From contig JAOSKK010000037.1 of assembly GCA_027493615.1 (NCBI GenBank), positions 334,730 through 398,729 of the forward strand: DNA of 64,000 nucleotides, given 5' to 3'. The position numbers were made by a program, and so were the translations under genes. This document shows positions 1-9,742 of this stretch, one piece after another. Numbering within the stretch: the first letter of the stretch is position 1; every line of letters begins with the position of its first letter. This DNA is from Verrucomicrobiota bacterium (GTDB taxonomy: Bacteria > Verrucomicrobiota > Verrucomicrobiia > Limisphaerales > J093). The notes beneath the pieces are model-generated. The model made no database searches. It had not been told where the DNA came from and saw only the letters and a list, made by a program, of their open reading frames with translations.

Positions 1-1
1 C

Positions 2-598
2 CCCGCCATCATCGTCGATGCCCCCGTGAGTGAACCCGACCTCGTGCTCAGCCAGGTCGCCAGCGACAACGTCGAGGCCGGCCGCCTCGCTTGCGAAGCC
101 CTCGCCCGGGTCAACCCCAAAGCCCGGGTCGTCATCCTGCATCTCTCCGTCAACAAGGCCTGCATCGACCGCGTCGCCGGATTCCGCGCCGAGGCCGCGC
201 GACATCCGGAGCTCAAGATCCTCGAGACGCAGGAGGGCAAAGGCACGACGGAAGGCGCCCGGCCGGTAATGCGCGATCTGCTGGCCCGGTTCCCCGAGCT
301 GGACGCCGCCTTCCCCATCAACGACCCCAGCGCGCTCGGCTGCCTCTCCGCCATCGAGTCCGCCGGCAAGAGCGGCCAGGTCACCGTCGTGAGCGTCGAC
401 GGCTCCCGCGAGGGCATCAACGCCGTGAAGGCTGGTCGCCTGCATTCGACCTCCGCCCAGTTCCCCGCTGAGATCGGGCGCGTCGCCGCCGAAACCGCCT
501 ACGAACACCTCGCCGGACGCCCGGTCCCCAAGGACATCAAGATCCCGGTTCGCCTCATCACCCGCGACAACGCCGACGAGTTCCTCGCTCGGCCCTGA
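2..598 (+). CDS. Sugar ABC transporter periplasmic binding protein, C-terminal part
   Basis: This is the end of a periplasmic binding protein of the ribose/LacI fold (Peripla_BP_4-like); the reading frame is open from the first bases, so the start lies outside the window. About 198 residues remain. Visible family features are the pattern VVSVDGSREGINAVKAGRL, typical of the segment where RbsB-like proteins contact sugar and hinge, and the late PVRLITRDNADEF region. Such proteins bind a monosaccharide in the periplasm and deliver it to a permease/ATPase. The next genes encode exactly those partners, 38 bases downstream on the same strand, and a GH32-like protein follows, so fructose or a related sugar is a possible ligand (inference). 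A GTG at 26 is internal, because the upstream codons continue the same fold. Confidence 0.85.
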   Translation, partial: PAIIVDAPVSEPDLVLSQVASDNVEAGRLACEALARVNPKARVVILHLSVNKACIDRVAGFRAEAARHPELKILETQEGKGTTEGARPVMRDLLARFPELDAAFPINDPSALGCLSAIESAGKSGQVTVVSVDGSREGINAVKAGRLHSTSAQFPAEIGRVAAETAYEHLAGRPVPKDIKIPVRLITRDNADEFLARP

Positions 599-636
599 CG
601 AACCCCCGTCGCTCGGACGTCCCTCCGGCTCCCGCC

Positions 637-2166
637 ATGACCGCGACCCCGGCGACGTCTGCCCCGGTGCCTGGCTCCGAACCTGTCCTGCTCCAGCTCA
701 GGGGGTTGACCAAACACTTCGGGGGCGTTCGCGCGCTGGACGACGTGCATTTCGATCTGCGCGCTGGCGAAATCCACGCCTTGCTCGGCGAGAACGGCGC
801 CGGCAAGTCCACGCTCATCAGGATCCTCGGCGGAATCCACCGTCCCGACGCCGGCTCGATCCGCTGGGATGGCCACCCCGTGGCGATCCGCGACGTGGCC
901 GAGGCCGATCGCCTCGGCATCCGCCTTATCCACCAGGAACTGTCCCTGGCCCCCAACCTCTCCGTCGCCGAGAACCTCTTTCTCGGCCGCGAACCGCGTT
1001 GGCATGGCTGGTTGGACCGACGCCGGCTCTTCGCCGATGCCGAGCGGCTGGTGCGCCGGCTTGGACTGACGGACATCGGGTCCGTGCGCACCCGAGTGTC
1101 GGAGCTGAGTGTGGCCCGCCAGCAGATGGTCGAGATCGCCCGCGCCCTCGCCGTGCGCGCCCGCCTGCTGGTGCTCGACGAACCGACCGCCTCCCTGTCC
1201 GCCGCTGAGACCGAGGCGTTGTTCGACACCCTCCGGCGGTTGCGCACCCAGGGAACCGGCATCGTTTACATCTCGCATCGTCTCGAGGAAATCCGCCGCC
1301 TGGCCGACCGCATCACCGTGCTGCGCGACGGCCGGAGCATGGGCACGCAGCACGTGGCCGAAGTCCAACCCCGCACCCTCATCCGCTGGATGGTCGGACG
1401 CGACCTCGGCCTCCTCTGCCAACGGCCGGCCTGGCGCCCCGGCGCCGTCGCCCTTTCGGTCCGGGATCTGCAGAGCACCCGGGTGCGGGGCGTGAGCTTC
1501 GACCTGCACGCCGGCGAGGTGCTGGGCCTGGCCGGCCTCGTGGGGGCGGGACGCTCCGAGTTGGCCCGCGCACTCTTCGGCATCGAACCCGCCGACAGCG
1601 GCACCATCGTGATCGGAGGCCGGCCGGTGACGGTGCGCTGTCCCGCCGATGCCCTTGCCGCCGGGCTGGTGCTCGTGCCGGAGGACCGCAAACGCGAGGG
1701 CTTGGTCATGGACGCGGCGGTGGCCTTCAACCTCACCCCTGCCCTGGACCCGCGATTGATCCGCGGCTGTCGCCCCGACCGGGCGCGACGCGACGGCATC
1801 GTGCGGCGTGCCATCGAGCGTCTTGCCATCCGCGTGACTGACCCCGCCCAGCCCACCTACCACCTCTCCGGCGGCAACCAGCAGAAGGTCGTCGTCGCCC
1901 GGTGGATGGAGCACCCGCCGAAGGTACTGATCCTGGATGAACCCACCCGCGGCGTGGATGTGGGGGCGCGCGAGGAGCTGTTCGCCCTGCTGCGGCGCTG
2001 GGTCGAGGGAGGCCTGGCCGTCCTGCTGATCTCGTCGGATCTCCCCGAAGTCATGGGCTTGTCCCATCGGCTGGCGCTGTATCGCAACGGCCGCATCGTG
2101 CAGGAACTGCCCGCGGCCGATGCGACACCCGACGACGTGATGGCCGAACTGACACGCACCGAATGA
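637..2166 (+). CDS. Sugar ABC transporter ATP-binding protein (RbsA/FrcA type, two nucleotide-binding domains)
   Basis: A 509-residue intact protein, the usual length for the double ATPases of monosaccharide importers. The first nucleotide-binding domain has Walker A GENGAGKST at residues 51-59, the degenerate signature LSVARQQM near 157 and Walker B LLVLDEPTASL near 180. The second domain has a degenerate Walker A (GLVGAGRSE near 305), a full signature LSGGNQQKV at 410-418 and Walker B VLILDEPTRGVD at 430-441. This asymmetry is the hallmark of RbsA, XylG, MglA and FrcA. The protein would sit on the inner face of the membrane and drive import with the neighbouring permease. Its stop overlaps the permease start (ATGA at 2163-2166), which suggests translational coupling. 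The sugar cannot be told from sequence. Confidence 0.93.
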   Translation: MTATPATSAPVPGSEPVLLQLRGLTKHFGGVRALDDVHFDLRAGEIHALLGENGAGKSTLIRILGGIHRPDAGSIRWDGHPVAIRDVAEADRLGIRLIHQELSLAPNLSVAENLFLGREPRWHGWLDRRRLFADAERLVRRLGLTDIGSVRTRVSELSVARQQMVEIARALAVRARLLVLDEPTASLSAAETEALFDTLRRLRTQGTGIVYISHRLEEIRRLADRITVLRDGRSMGTQHVAEVQPRTLIRWMVGRDLGLLCQRPAWRPGAVALSVRDLQSTRVRGVSFDLHAGEVLGLAGLVGAGRSELARALFGIEPADSGTIVIGGRPVTVRCPADALAAGLVLVPEDRKREGLVMDAAVAFNLTPALDPRLIRGCRPDRARRDGIVRRAIERLAIRVTDPAQPTYHLSGGNQQKVVVARWMEHPPKVLILDEPTRGVDVGAREELFALLRRWVEGGLAVLLISSDLPEVMGLSHRLALYRNGRIVQELPAADATPDDVMAELTRTE

Positions 2167-3091
2167 AGCGGATCTTCCCCCTGTTGCTCGCCATCGTAGC
2201 CCTCACGATCCTGATGGCGTTGTGGGTGCCATAAGGCCGGTTTCTCACCGCCGGCAACCTCCTCGACTTGGCCCAGCAGATCGCCGTCAACGCCATCCTC
2301 GCCTTCGGCCTCACCCTGGTCATCCTCATCGGCGGCATCGATCTGAGCGTCGGCGCCGTGGTGGCGCTGGTGGGAACCATCGCCGTCGCCGTCCTGGCGT
2401 CGGCGGGTTGGATCGTGGCCCTGACCGCGGGTCTCGCGGCGGCGGCCGTCTTCGGGCTCGTCAACGGCTGGTGCGCCGCGAACACCCGCATGCCCCGTTC
2501 ATCATCACGCTGGCGACGATGCTGGTCGCCCGCGGATTCGCGCTGCGGTTTAACGAGGGCCGCCCGCTGCCGGTCCCCGACACTGAACGCGTATTCCTGG
2601 CCCTGGGCAACGCCCGGCTCTTCGACCTGATCCCCGTGCCCGTCTTGCTCATGCTCGGGGCGTTCCTCCTCATGGCTTTGCTGCTTCACCGCACCGCCTT
2701 CGGCCAGCATCTCTACGCCATGGGCGGCAACCGCGAGGCCGCCCGCTTCACCGGCATCCGGATCGCCCGGAACGAGGTGACCGTCTATGTCCTCTGCTCG
2801 GTGTTGGCCGGTTTGGCCGGAATCATCCATGCCTCGCAGCTCTACTCCGCGGAGCCGGGATCAGGTCAGGGTTTCGAGCTCAACGCCATCGCCGCGGTCG
2901 TGGTGGGAGGCACCAGCTTCACCGGCGGCACCGGCACCTTGCCAGGGACACTGCTGGGTGCCGTCATCATCGGCATCCTCGACAAGGGCCTGAACCAGGC
3001 CGGCGTTCATTTCTCCCTGCAGTACGTCATCAAAGGCCTTGTCATCCTGGCTGCCGTCTATCTTGATGTCCGCCGTCGCCACTCGATCTGA
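2163..3091 (+). pseudogene. Sugar ABC transporter permease (RbsC type), disrupted
   Basis: Membrane permease of the RbsC/BPD_transp_2 family, read as two frames. From ATG 2163 the frame gives a hydrophobic first helix, then an in-frame TAA at 2232-2234. The same frame resumes (GRFLTAGNLLDLAQQ, then the family-typical IGGIDLSVGAVVAL). A second break lies at the C run 2493-2496. Adding one C gives the expected join from NTRMP to PFIITLATMLVARG, and the rest runs to the stop at 3091 with GGTSFTGGTGTLPGTLLGA, a conserved loop of the family. Repaired length is 309 residues, normal for RbsC. The frameshift is probably a sequencing error. The TAA is a substitution-type defect and could be real, which would make the importer non-functional. 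Confidence 0.85.
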
Positions 3092-3127
3092 ACCGAACCT
3101 CGCCCACCTCGTTTCCACCCCGCACCC

Positions 3128-5526
3128 ATGAACCCCTCCCAGCCTGCTGTACTGTCCCCCAACCGCCGCGTCCACGTTCCGCAGAGCGTGGACAGTGCGT
3201 CGCGCGCCAGCTCCGCTTCGCCTGGGGGAGACGAAAGCGCCGCTGGAAGTCGGCGCACTCCAGCCGCTGCCGCCGGTCTCGCGCGTGCGGCGTGCGCGAA
3301 GCGTCTGGAGTGCGAGTGCTTCAGCACCGCTTTGCGTGCGCGGGAACGCGAAGCGCCGCTGCCGGATCGGACCCTCACTGGGGCTCGTCTCGCCCCAATC
3401 CTCGCCCTCGCCGGTGCCTTGGCCCTCCTCTCCTCCAACGACGCGACGGCCGCTGCCCCGCCCGCCGCGCGAACCCTGACGGACAAGACCCTCGTCGTCT
3501 GGGCCGCCCCGGCCAACCTCGAACAGCGCGGCGGCAGCGCGCTCACGCTCGAGAAGCCCGGCGGCGTCTTCGATGCCATCGTCCTCGGCGAAATCGCCCC
3601 GGCCAAATGGATGGCGGGAAGTGACTCGTTCCGGCGGACGGCACAGGACCAGGCCGGCGCTCCGCTCGAAACCACGGACCCGCAAACCCCCGTCCAGATC
3701 GCCATCGTCTACCAGGACCGCCAGATCACCCTCCACCGCAACGGCACCCCCTTCGCCCGCTACACCGTCGACAGCCTCGAACGCTTCGGGCCCGACAGCC
3801 TCGTCCTCATGGGCCTGCGTCATCGCGATGCCGGTAATCCCAAGCAGCGGTATTTCATCGGCTGGATCGAGGACGCCCGGGTCTATGCCGGCGCGCTCGC
3901 GCCTGCCCAACTCGCCGCCCTCCAACCCAACCAGCCCTCCGACCCCGCCCCTGGGCCTGGTGGGACTTCGAAAACGGTCGCGTCACCGACCGCATGAACA
4001 TGTTCGCCTCGACCACCCTGGTCGGCGACGCCCGCGTGGCCGACGGCAAGCTGCACCTCGACCGCGAAGGCGCCTACCTCATTGCCGCCCTCCCCGACGC
4101 CGACGCCGATCTCGCCACCGGCGGCCGGCGCGATCCGAACAGCTCTGCCCGCGCCCTCCGCGAGAAGCTCCTGGCCGATCCCCATCGGCCGGGCTACCAC
4201 TTCGTCATCCCCGAAGGCACCGGGATGCCCTTCGATCCGAACGGCGCGATCTTCTGGAAGGGCCGTTACCACCTGTTCTACATCTTCCAGGACCGGCGCG
4301 GCCACAACTGGGGCCACGTCTCGAGCACCGACCTCTTCCACTGGCGCCATCATCCCACCGGGCTCGTCACCGGCATGTTCAGCGGCAACGCCTTTGTCAA
4401 CAAGGACGGCCGGCCGACCATGTGCTATCACCAGGTGGACCAGGGCAACGCCATGGCTGTCGCCCTCGATGACGACCTCAACGAGTGGGTCAAACTCGAC
4501 TCGAATCCCATCACGCCCAAGACCCAACCCGGCGACCCGCATCACGGCAAGTACCGGTCGTGGGACCCCTACGGCTGGCTCGAAGGCGACACCTACTACG
4601 CCATCTTCGGCGGCGAAAATCCCGGCCTCGTCAAGGCCCCTTCCCTCGCCGGCGAATGGAAGTACGTCGGCGACTTCCTCGCCAACACTGTCCCCGGGGT
4701 CTCCATCAACGAAGACGTCTCCTGTGCCGACTTCTTCCGGCTCGGCAACCAGCACATGCTCCTTTGCATCAGTCACCGGCTCGGCTGCCGCTATTACCTG
4801 GGCGAGTGGAAGAACGAGCAGTTCCACCCGCACTTCCACGAGATGATGAGCTGGGTGGACCACACCTTCTTCGCCCCCGAAAGTCTCCTCGACGACCGCG
4901 GCCGCCGGATCATGTGGGCCTGGGTCTTCGATTATCCGGGATTCAAAATGCGCACCGACCACGGCTGGTCCGGCACCATGAGCCTGCCTCGCGTGCTTTC
5001 CCTCGATGGCGCGGGTCGCCTGCGCATGGAAGTGCCGGAGGAGATCGAACGGCTCCGCTACAACGGCCGGAGTCTGTCGCGGGTCAACGTCCCCGCGGAT
5101 GCCGACCTTCCGCTCGAGAGCCTCCGCGGCAACAGCCTCGAACTGCGTCTCGAGCTCCACGCGCCCGAGGCACGCCAGGTGGGGGTCAAGGTCTGCTGCT
5201 CACCCGGCGGCGAGGAACAAACTCTCATCTACTACGATGCGGCCGATCGGAAGCTCAAGGTGGACACCACACGCGCCAGCTTGATCGAGGGGCCCCGCAC
5301 GGTCGAAGCGGCTCCTTTCACGCTCGGCAACGACGAGCCGTTGCAGCTTCGGGTGTTTGTCGACAAGTCGATCGTCGAGGTCTTCGCCAACGGCCGTCAG
5401 GCCGTGACGCGCCGCCTCTATCCCTCGCGAGCGGACAGCCTCGGTGTGCGGCTCTTCTCGACGGGCGCCCCAGCCATCGCCACCACGGTGGAGGCCTGGG
5501 AAATGAGCCCCTCGAACGCCTTCTGA
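3128..5526 (+). CDS. GH32-like glycoside hydrolase (fructosidase family) with N-terminal extension
   Basis: Secreted protein of about 799 residues after adding one C at the run 3948-3951. The first part has a signal-like stretch (LAPILALAGALALL, near 3390-3440) and a LamG-like segment. The second part, from about 3950, is a GH32/GH43-type five-bladed propeller followed by a GH32 C-terminal beta sandwich (FVDKSIVEVFANGRQAVT). The nucleophile motif is FDPNG (Asp at 4234). The middle motif reads SWDP rather than RDP, and the third reads DVSCADFF where GH32 usually has ECPDLF, so the usual acid/base Glu is a Ser. Beta-fructosidases release fructose from sucrose, inulin or levan, which fits the upstream importer. 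The start is uncertain: ATG 3128 leaves a palindromic element inside the coding region, while TTG 3332 would start inside the element. Confidence 0.82.
3232..3338. repeat. Family A palindromic element, copy 1
   Basis: Diverged member of a dispersed palindromic family of about 105 bases. The left arm begins AAAGCGCCGCTGGAAG and contains GCGCACTCCA. The right arm contains GCGAAGCGTCTGGAGTGCG and ends CGCTTTGCG. It lies in or just before the 5' end of the GH32-like gene. Other copies are at 9521, 22129, 26371, 28030 and 51792. Confidence 0.75.
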
Positions 5527-5555
5527 GTTCCGCCGCGCAAGGCCGGCCGCCCGGG

Positions 5556-5630
5556 CTGTAGGCGCCGACGTCAGGAGGCCAGGCGGCGATGTACCTCAAC
5601 CCAAACGCCTCCTGACGTCGGCGCCTACAG
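5556..5630. repeat. Family C inverted repeat, 24-base perfect arms
   Basis: Arms at 5556-5579 and 5607-5630 are exact reverse complements (24 bases) around a 27-base loop; the arm core reads GTAGGCGCCGACGTCAGGAG. It lies between two convergent gene ends (5526 plus strand, 5674 minus strand), so it could stop transcription from both sides, although no T tract follows. Related arms are at 40446 and 47103-47206. Confidence 0.85.
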
Positions 5631-5673
5631 TGATGGGGCGGCTTCACGCCATTCAGTTATCCGGGGCGAACCG

Positions 5674-8600
5674 TCACCCGCCCTTCGCCCGGTAGAACCG
5701 GTGCGTATGACCCGTCGCGCCCGGGTCCAGGACGACCGGCCGATGCTGCTCGGTGGCCACGACGCCCAGCGAGGTCCAGGTCACAAGGTCATCCGAGACC
5801 TCCACCTCGTAGTTCTGGCGAGCCCAGCAGAGGATGCGGAGGCGTCCCTCGCCCAGCGCTTCGAGCGCCGGCGGTTCGGTCACCGTCAGGATCTGATTGG
5901 CGGGCACGTTGCGGAGCTCCTGGATCGTGCCCGAAGGCCACTCGATGCGGACGATGTCCGCTCCCCTGGCATTACTGAGGCCGAAATGGGCATAACGATG
6001 GTTGCCGTTGTAGCCGTCGCCGCCCGTGATGTCGCGCCGTTGCCAGCGCCACTGACGGTCATAGATGGCCCGCACCCGGACCTTCGCGCCCACGGCATCG
6101 CGGTTGGACACGGTGCCCACCAATCGCACCTGCAGCCAGCGATTCTCGTTGCCGTTGTTGTGGTAGAAGAAGTTCGCGGTCTTGGTGGCTCGGGGGTCGT
6201 CGCCGTTGGACACGTAGAGGTCCAGGAACCCGTCGTTGTCGTAGTCGAACCATAGTGCGCTGTAGGACAGGCTGGCGCCACCCACCGGATTCTCCGTGGG
6301 GATGCTCCCGACGGTCATCCGGGTGAACGATCCCGTGCCGTCGTTGTGGAGCAGCAGGTTGTCAGCGCCTGCCAGGAACAAGTCCAGGAATCCGTCGTTG
6401 TCGTAATCGGCCCAGGAGCTCGAGGAGAAGTCGCCGCGGATCTCCGGACCGACGGCAGCGGCCTGGAACTCCCCGCTCCCGAGATTGCGGTAGACCTCAG
6501 TCCGCCCGTTCCAGGCCGCGGCGCAGAGGTCCAAGTTGCCGTCGTTGTCATAGTCGCCCCAGGCCCCGGCGATGATCTGGGCGTTTTTCCTCACCTGGCT
6601 CATGGCGGAGCTGAACAGCCCATTGCCCTGGTTGTGAAACACGGAGCTGGTGCCCGAAAAGTACGGCGAGAACGCGTCCATCAAACCGTCGTCATCATAG
6701 TCCCCCCAACTGGCCGCCCCGAAGTTCGGCGCGCTGACGATCGGGCCGGCTTCCTGCAGGGCGGTCATCCTGGTGAAGGTGCGATCCCCGTTGTTGCGGA
6801 ACAGCATGCAGACTCCCGAACTGCCCGCGGTGACGCCGGTGCTGAGGAGCAGGTCGAGCAGACCGTCCTGGTTGTAATCCGCCACCGCGATCCCCCAGTT
6901 CAAACATCGGGCCACCTCCAGCGGGCTGAAGGACCCGTCCCCCTCGTTGAAGTAGAGCAGCGGAAGCCTGCCAAACCGCGTCGTCAACAGGTCCTGGCGC
7001 CCGTCATTGTCGAAATCCGCCCAGGCGCCCGAGGTCCACGGTTCCGGCCCCGGCGGGAACGGCCCGTTCGTCAGGGCCGTGAAGGTCCCGTCCTGGTCGT
7101 TGCGATAGAGCACCGCGCTCCCTTGGCGGGCCACGTACAGGTCGGCAAAGCCGTCGCCGTCCGCATCGCCCCAGGCAGCGCCCCAGGAACAACCCAGTTC
7201 GGTCACCGGCGGTTCCGACGTGATCTTGCTGAACTGGGTGTCCACCTGCAGGTAGGTGAAGTTGGTGACCGTGCCTTGCCCGACGCTCGTCCCCACCACG
7301 CCGTAGCAACCGGCTTGCGCAGCCTGGATGTTGGTCAGGCTCAGCGTGGATCCGGTTTCCCCGGCAGGTCGACCCCGTTGAGCCGCCACTGGTACGTGTC
7401 GGTGACCACCGCGGCCCTCAGGGCGACGCTGCCACCGAGGCTTGCCGTGGGCCGCGCCGGCAGAATCCGCGGGGCCTCGTTGATCTTCATGATCCGGTCC
7501 ACGGCTTCGCCAGTGTATTCCTGCACATTGCCCGAGGGCCATTCGACGCGGACCACCTCAGCGACCGTGGCGTCGCCCAGACCGAAGTTCAAACGCAGGT
7601 CGCTCTGGCAGTGGTTGCCCCCGGACACCTCGCGCGTCTGCCAAACGGTCTTGCCGCCGATCGTGGCCCGGACGCGGACCTTGGCGCCGATGGCAGTGCC
7701 GTTCGAGACGCGCCCCTCGAGCAGGATCTTCAGCCAGTGGTTCCCGTTGCCCTCGTTGTGGTAGAGGACGTTCTGGCCCGCATGGTCGGCGACAACCAGG
7801 TCCAGGAAACCGTCGTTGTCATAGTCGCCCCAGCCACCACCCAGCCAGTTGCCCGTGGGGCGAGTGAAGGCTTCCTCTACCTGATCCAAGGTGCCATCAC
7901 CGTTGTTGTGGTAGAGGGAAAGCCGACGGGGCGTTGCCTGGCCCTTGATGCTCAGCAGGTCCAGGTGCCCGTCGTTGTCATAGTCGCCCCAGACCGGAAC
8001 GCCGCTGTACCAATCCCCCGCCCCGATGGCCCAGTTGGTGGACACCAGAAAGTCGGAACCGCCATCATTGCGGAACAGCCTCATGGCACTGCCGCAACCC
8101 GACGCCAGGTCCAGAAAGCCATCGTTGTCGTAGTCGCCCCACGCCTGGTGCATCGTTCCATAGCCGGGTTTCTCGAGGACGCTGTCCGTTAACCGGATGA
8201 ATCGGCCGCCACCCTCGTTGCGATAGAACCAGTCCCGCTCCCCGACATTTGCCACGACGAGATCCTGATCGCCGTCGTTGTCGTAATCGGCCCACAAGGC
8301 CGACAGGGTCTGGCTGGACCCCATCCGGTCCGTCACCACCGGCGAGTCGGTCACCAGCACGAACTGGCCGTCGCCGCGGGCGTGGTAGAGCAGGTTGGTG
8401 CGCCGCCCCCCCTCAACCAAGGCCGTGGAAACATAGACATCGAGCCAGCCGTCATTGTCGTAGTCGGCCACGGCCGCCCAACCGTTAGCGTAACACGGCT
8501 TGGTCAGGTCGCCGCCGTTCGCTGAGGTGAACGCGCCGTTGCCCCTGTTGAGATAGAGCCGGTTCAGGACGGGACCCGAGTTCGCTGTCGCCAAGGTGCT

Positions 8601-9083
8601 GAGAACGAACAGGTCCAGCCGCCCGTCGTTATTGAAATCGCCCCAGTACCCCCCGATCGAGGGGTCCCGATCCGTGACCACCGCGCCCACCTGCGCGGCG
8701 GACATCGAAGTAAACGTCCCGTCGCGGTTGTTCCGGTAGAGGAAGTTGCCCGAGGGTCCCCAACCGTCGGTGGAGTTGGGCACGAACAGGTCAATGAACC
8801 CGTCCTTGTCATAGTCGCCCCATGCGCCGGTGACCGAGTACTGACTTGTATTCGTCCACCCGGGCTGGGCGACTCGCACGAACAGTTCGGTAGAGGGGGC
8901 GCTGACGCTCGGCTGAGCGTGGCCCAGCGTGCCCGCCAGCAAGGCGCTGGCGACGCCCGTCAGGACAACGTCGGTCGCTCGTCGGATCGCCCACGAGGAC
9001 CGCTTGTCGTTCGAACTCCTGCCCCGCAGAGCGGGACCGCACTGCTTCGCGACACAAGCGCGAAGGAATCTGCACGTCTTCAC
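5674..9083 (-). CDS. Secreted FG-GAP/VCBS repeat protein with two ASPIC/UnbV domains and an Ig-like linker
   Basis: Reconstructed as one protein of about 1,136 residues; a single base is missing at the run 7359-7362, where LNGVDLPG should continue into ETGSTLSLTNI. Each half is a beta-propeller of FG-GAP repeats marked by many GDYDNDGxxDL calcium-loop motifs and closes with an ASPIC/UnbV domain (IGAKVRVRATIGGK near 7690-7500 and VGAKVRVRAIYDRQ near 6100-5900). An Ig-like domain lies between them. GTG 9083 is preferred because AAGGTG lies just upstream on the minus strand and a signal peptide follows (VVLTGVASALLAG); a longer version could start at 9278. The end is the FYRAKGG type of terminal module shared with other secreted proteins here. 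CRTAC1-like proteins are thought to be surface-bound; the ligand is unknown. Confidence 0.85.
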
Positions 9084-9742
9084 GAGGGCACCTTTCAGTT
9101 GGGTTTGAGGTTGAGTCTTCGGTCTTGGGGGAAAGTGGGGCCAGAGCCGCCACGCCAGGTGAGGGACCCAGCGGGGCGCCAAGAACCGGCCATGCCCCGC
9201 CCGAGCCAATACGCGGTCCTTGGGCGGGCAGGCAGTCCAGGAGACCGGGGACGTTCTGGCGCTGCCGTCTCCGCGCACCGTTTGGCTCAGGCTCAGGCTT
9301 CATGGCCAAAGTAAGCGCCGCCCGCCTTCACGGGCCGGCTGGCCGGCGATCCCATCACGACACACCGGCCCTTCACACGTTCCATAATGAAACCGCTGCG
9401 ATTCGATTCAGCCTTTCAGCAATCTTGTTTGTAATCAGTGCATCGAACCCTCCCCGCCGGAGTGGGCGATCGGGCTTCGGGGCGGAGGTCCGGCAAGAGT
9501 CGTCTGGAGGAAGCCGACACAAAGCGCCGCTGGAAGACGGCGCACTCCAGGCGCTGCCGCGAATCCCCCACCCCGCCGGGCAATCACGGAACGTATGGAG
9601 TGCGCCGTCTTCCAGCGGCGCTTTGCGTTGCCCTTTCCCCAAAGCGGCGTGCAACCACTCGGCGTACCATGAACACCGTCGCCTTTGAGCTTGCGCCCGC
9701 GGCGGTGCGTTAGATGCTCTCCCCACAACAAGTAACGTCTCT
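9084..9742. other. Intergenic region between divergent genes 5674-9083 and 9743-20299
   Basis: About 660 bases without a supported gene. It holds the leader of the minus-strand FG-GAP gene (an alternative longer start lies at 9278), a locally AT-richer stretch near 9380-9440 that could carry promoters, and the family A palindrome at 9521-9624. No convincing -35/-10 pair could be chosen by eye. Confidence 0.5.
9521..9624. repeat. Family A palindromic element, copy 2 (perfect 29-base arms)
   Basis: The left arm 9521-9549 and right arm 9596-9624 are perfect 29-base reverse complements. They begin AAAGCGCCGCTGGAAGACGG and are separated by 46 bases. The element ends about 120 bases before the giant gene at 9743. 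A perfect stem this long could fold as a cruciform or RNA hairpin, and suggests recent movement or strong selection. Confidence 0.9.

Noticed and set aside
499..2067. Long minus-strand reading frame opposite the ABC ATPase, and many similar long antisense frames across the window
   Set aside because: These are shadows caused by high GC content; they lack domain features and lie exactly opposite well-supported genes.
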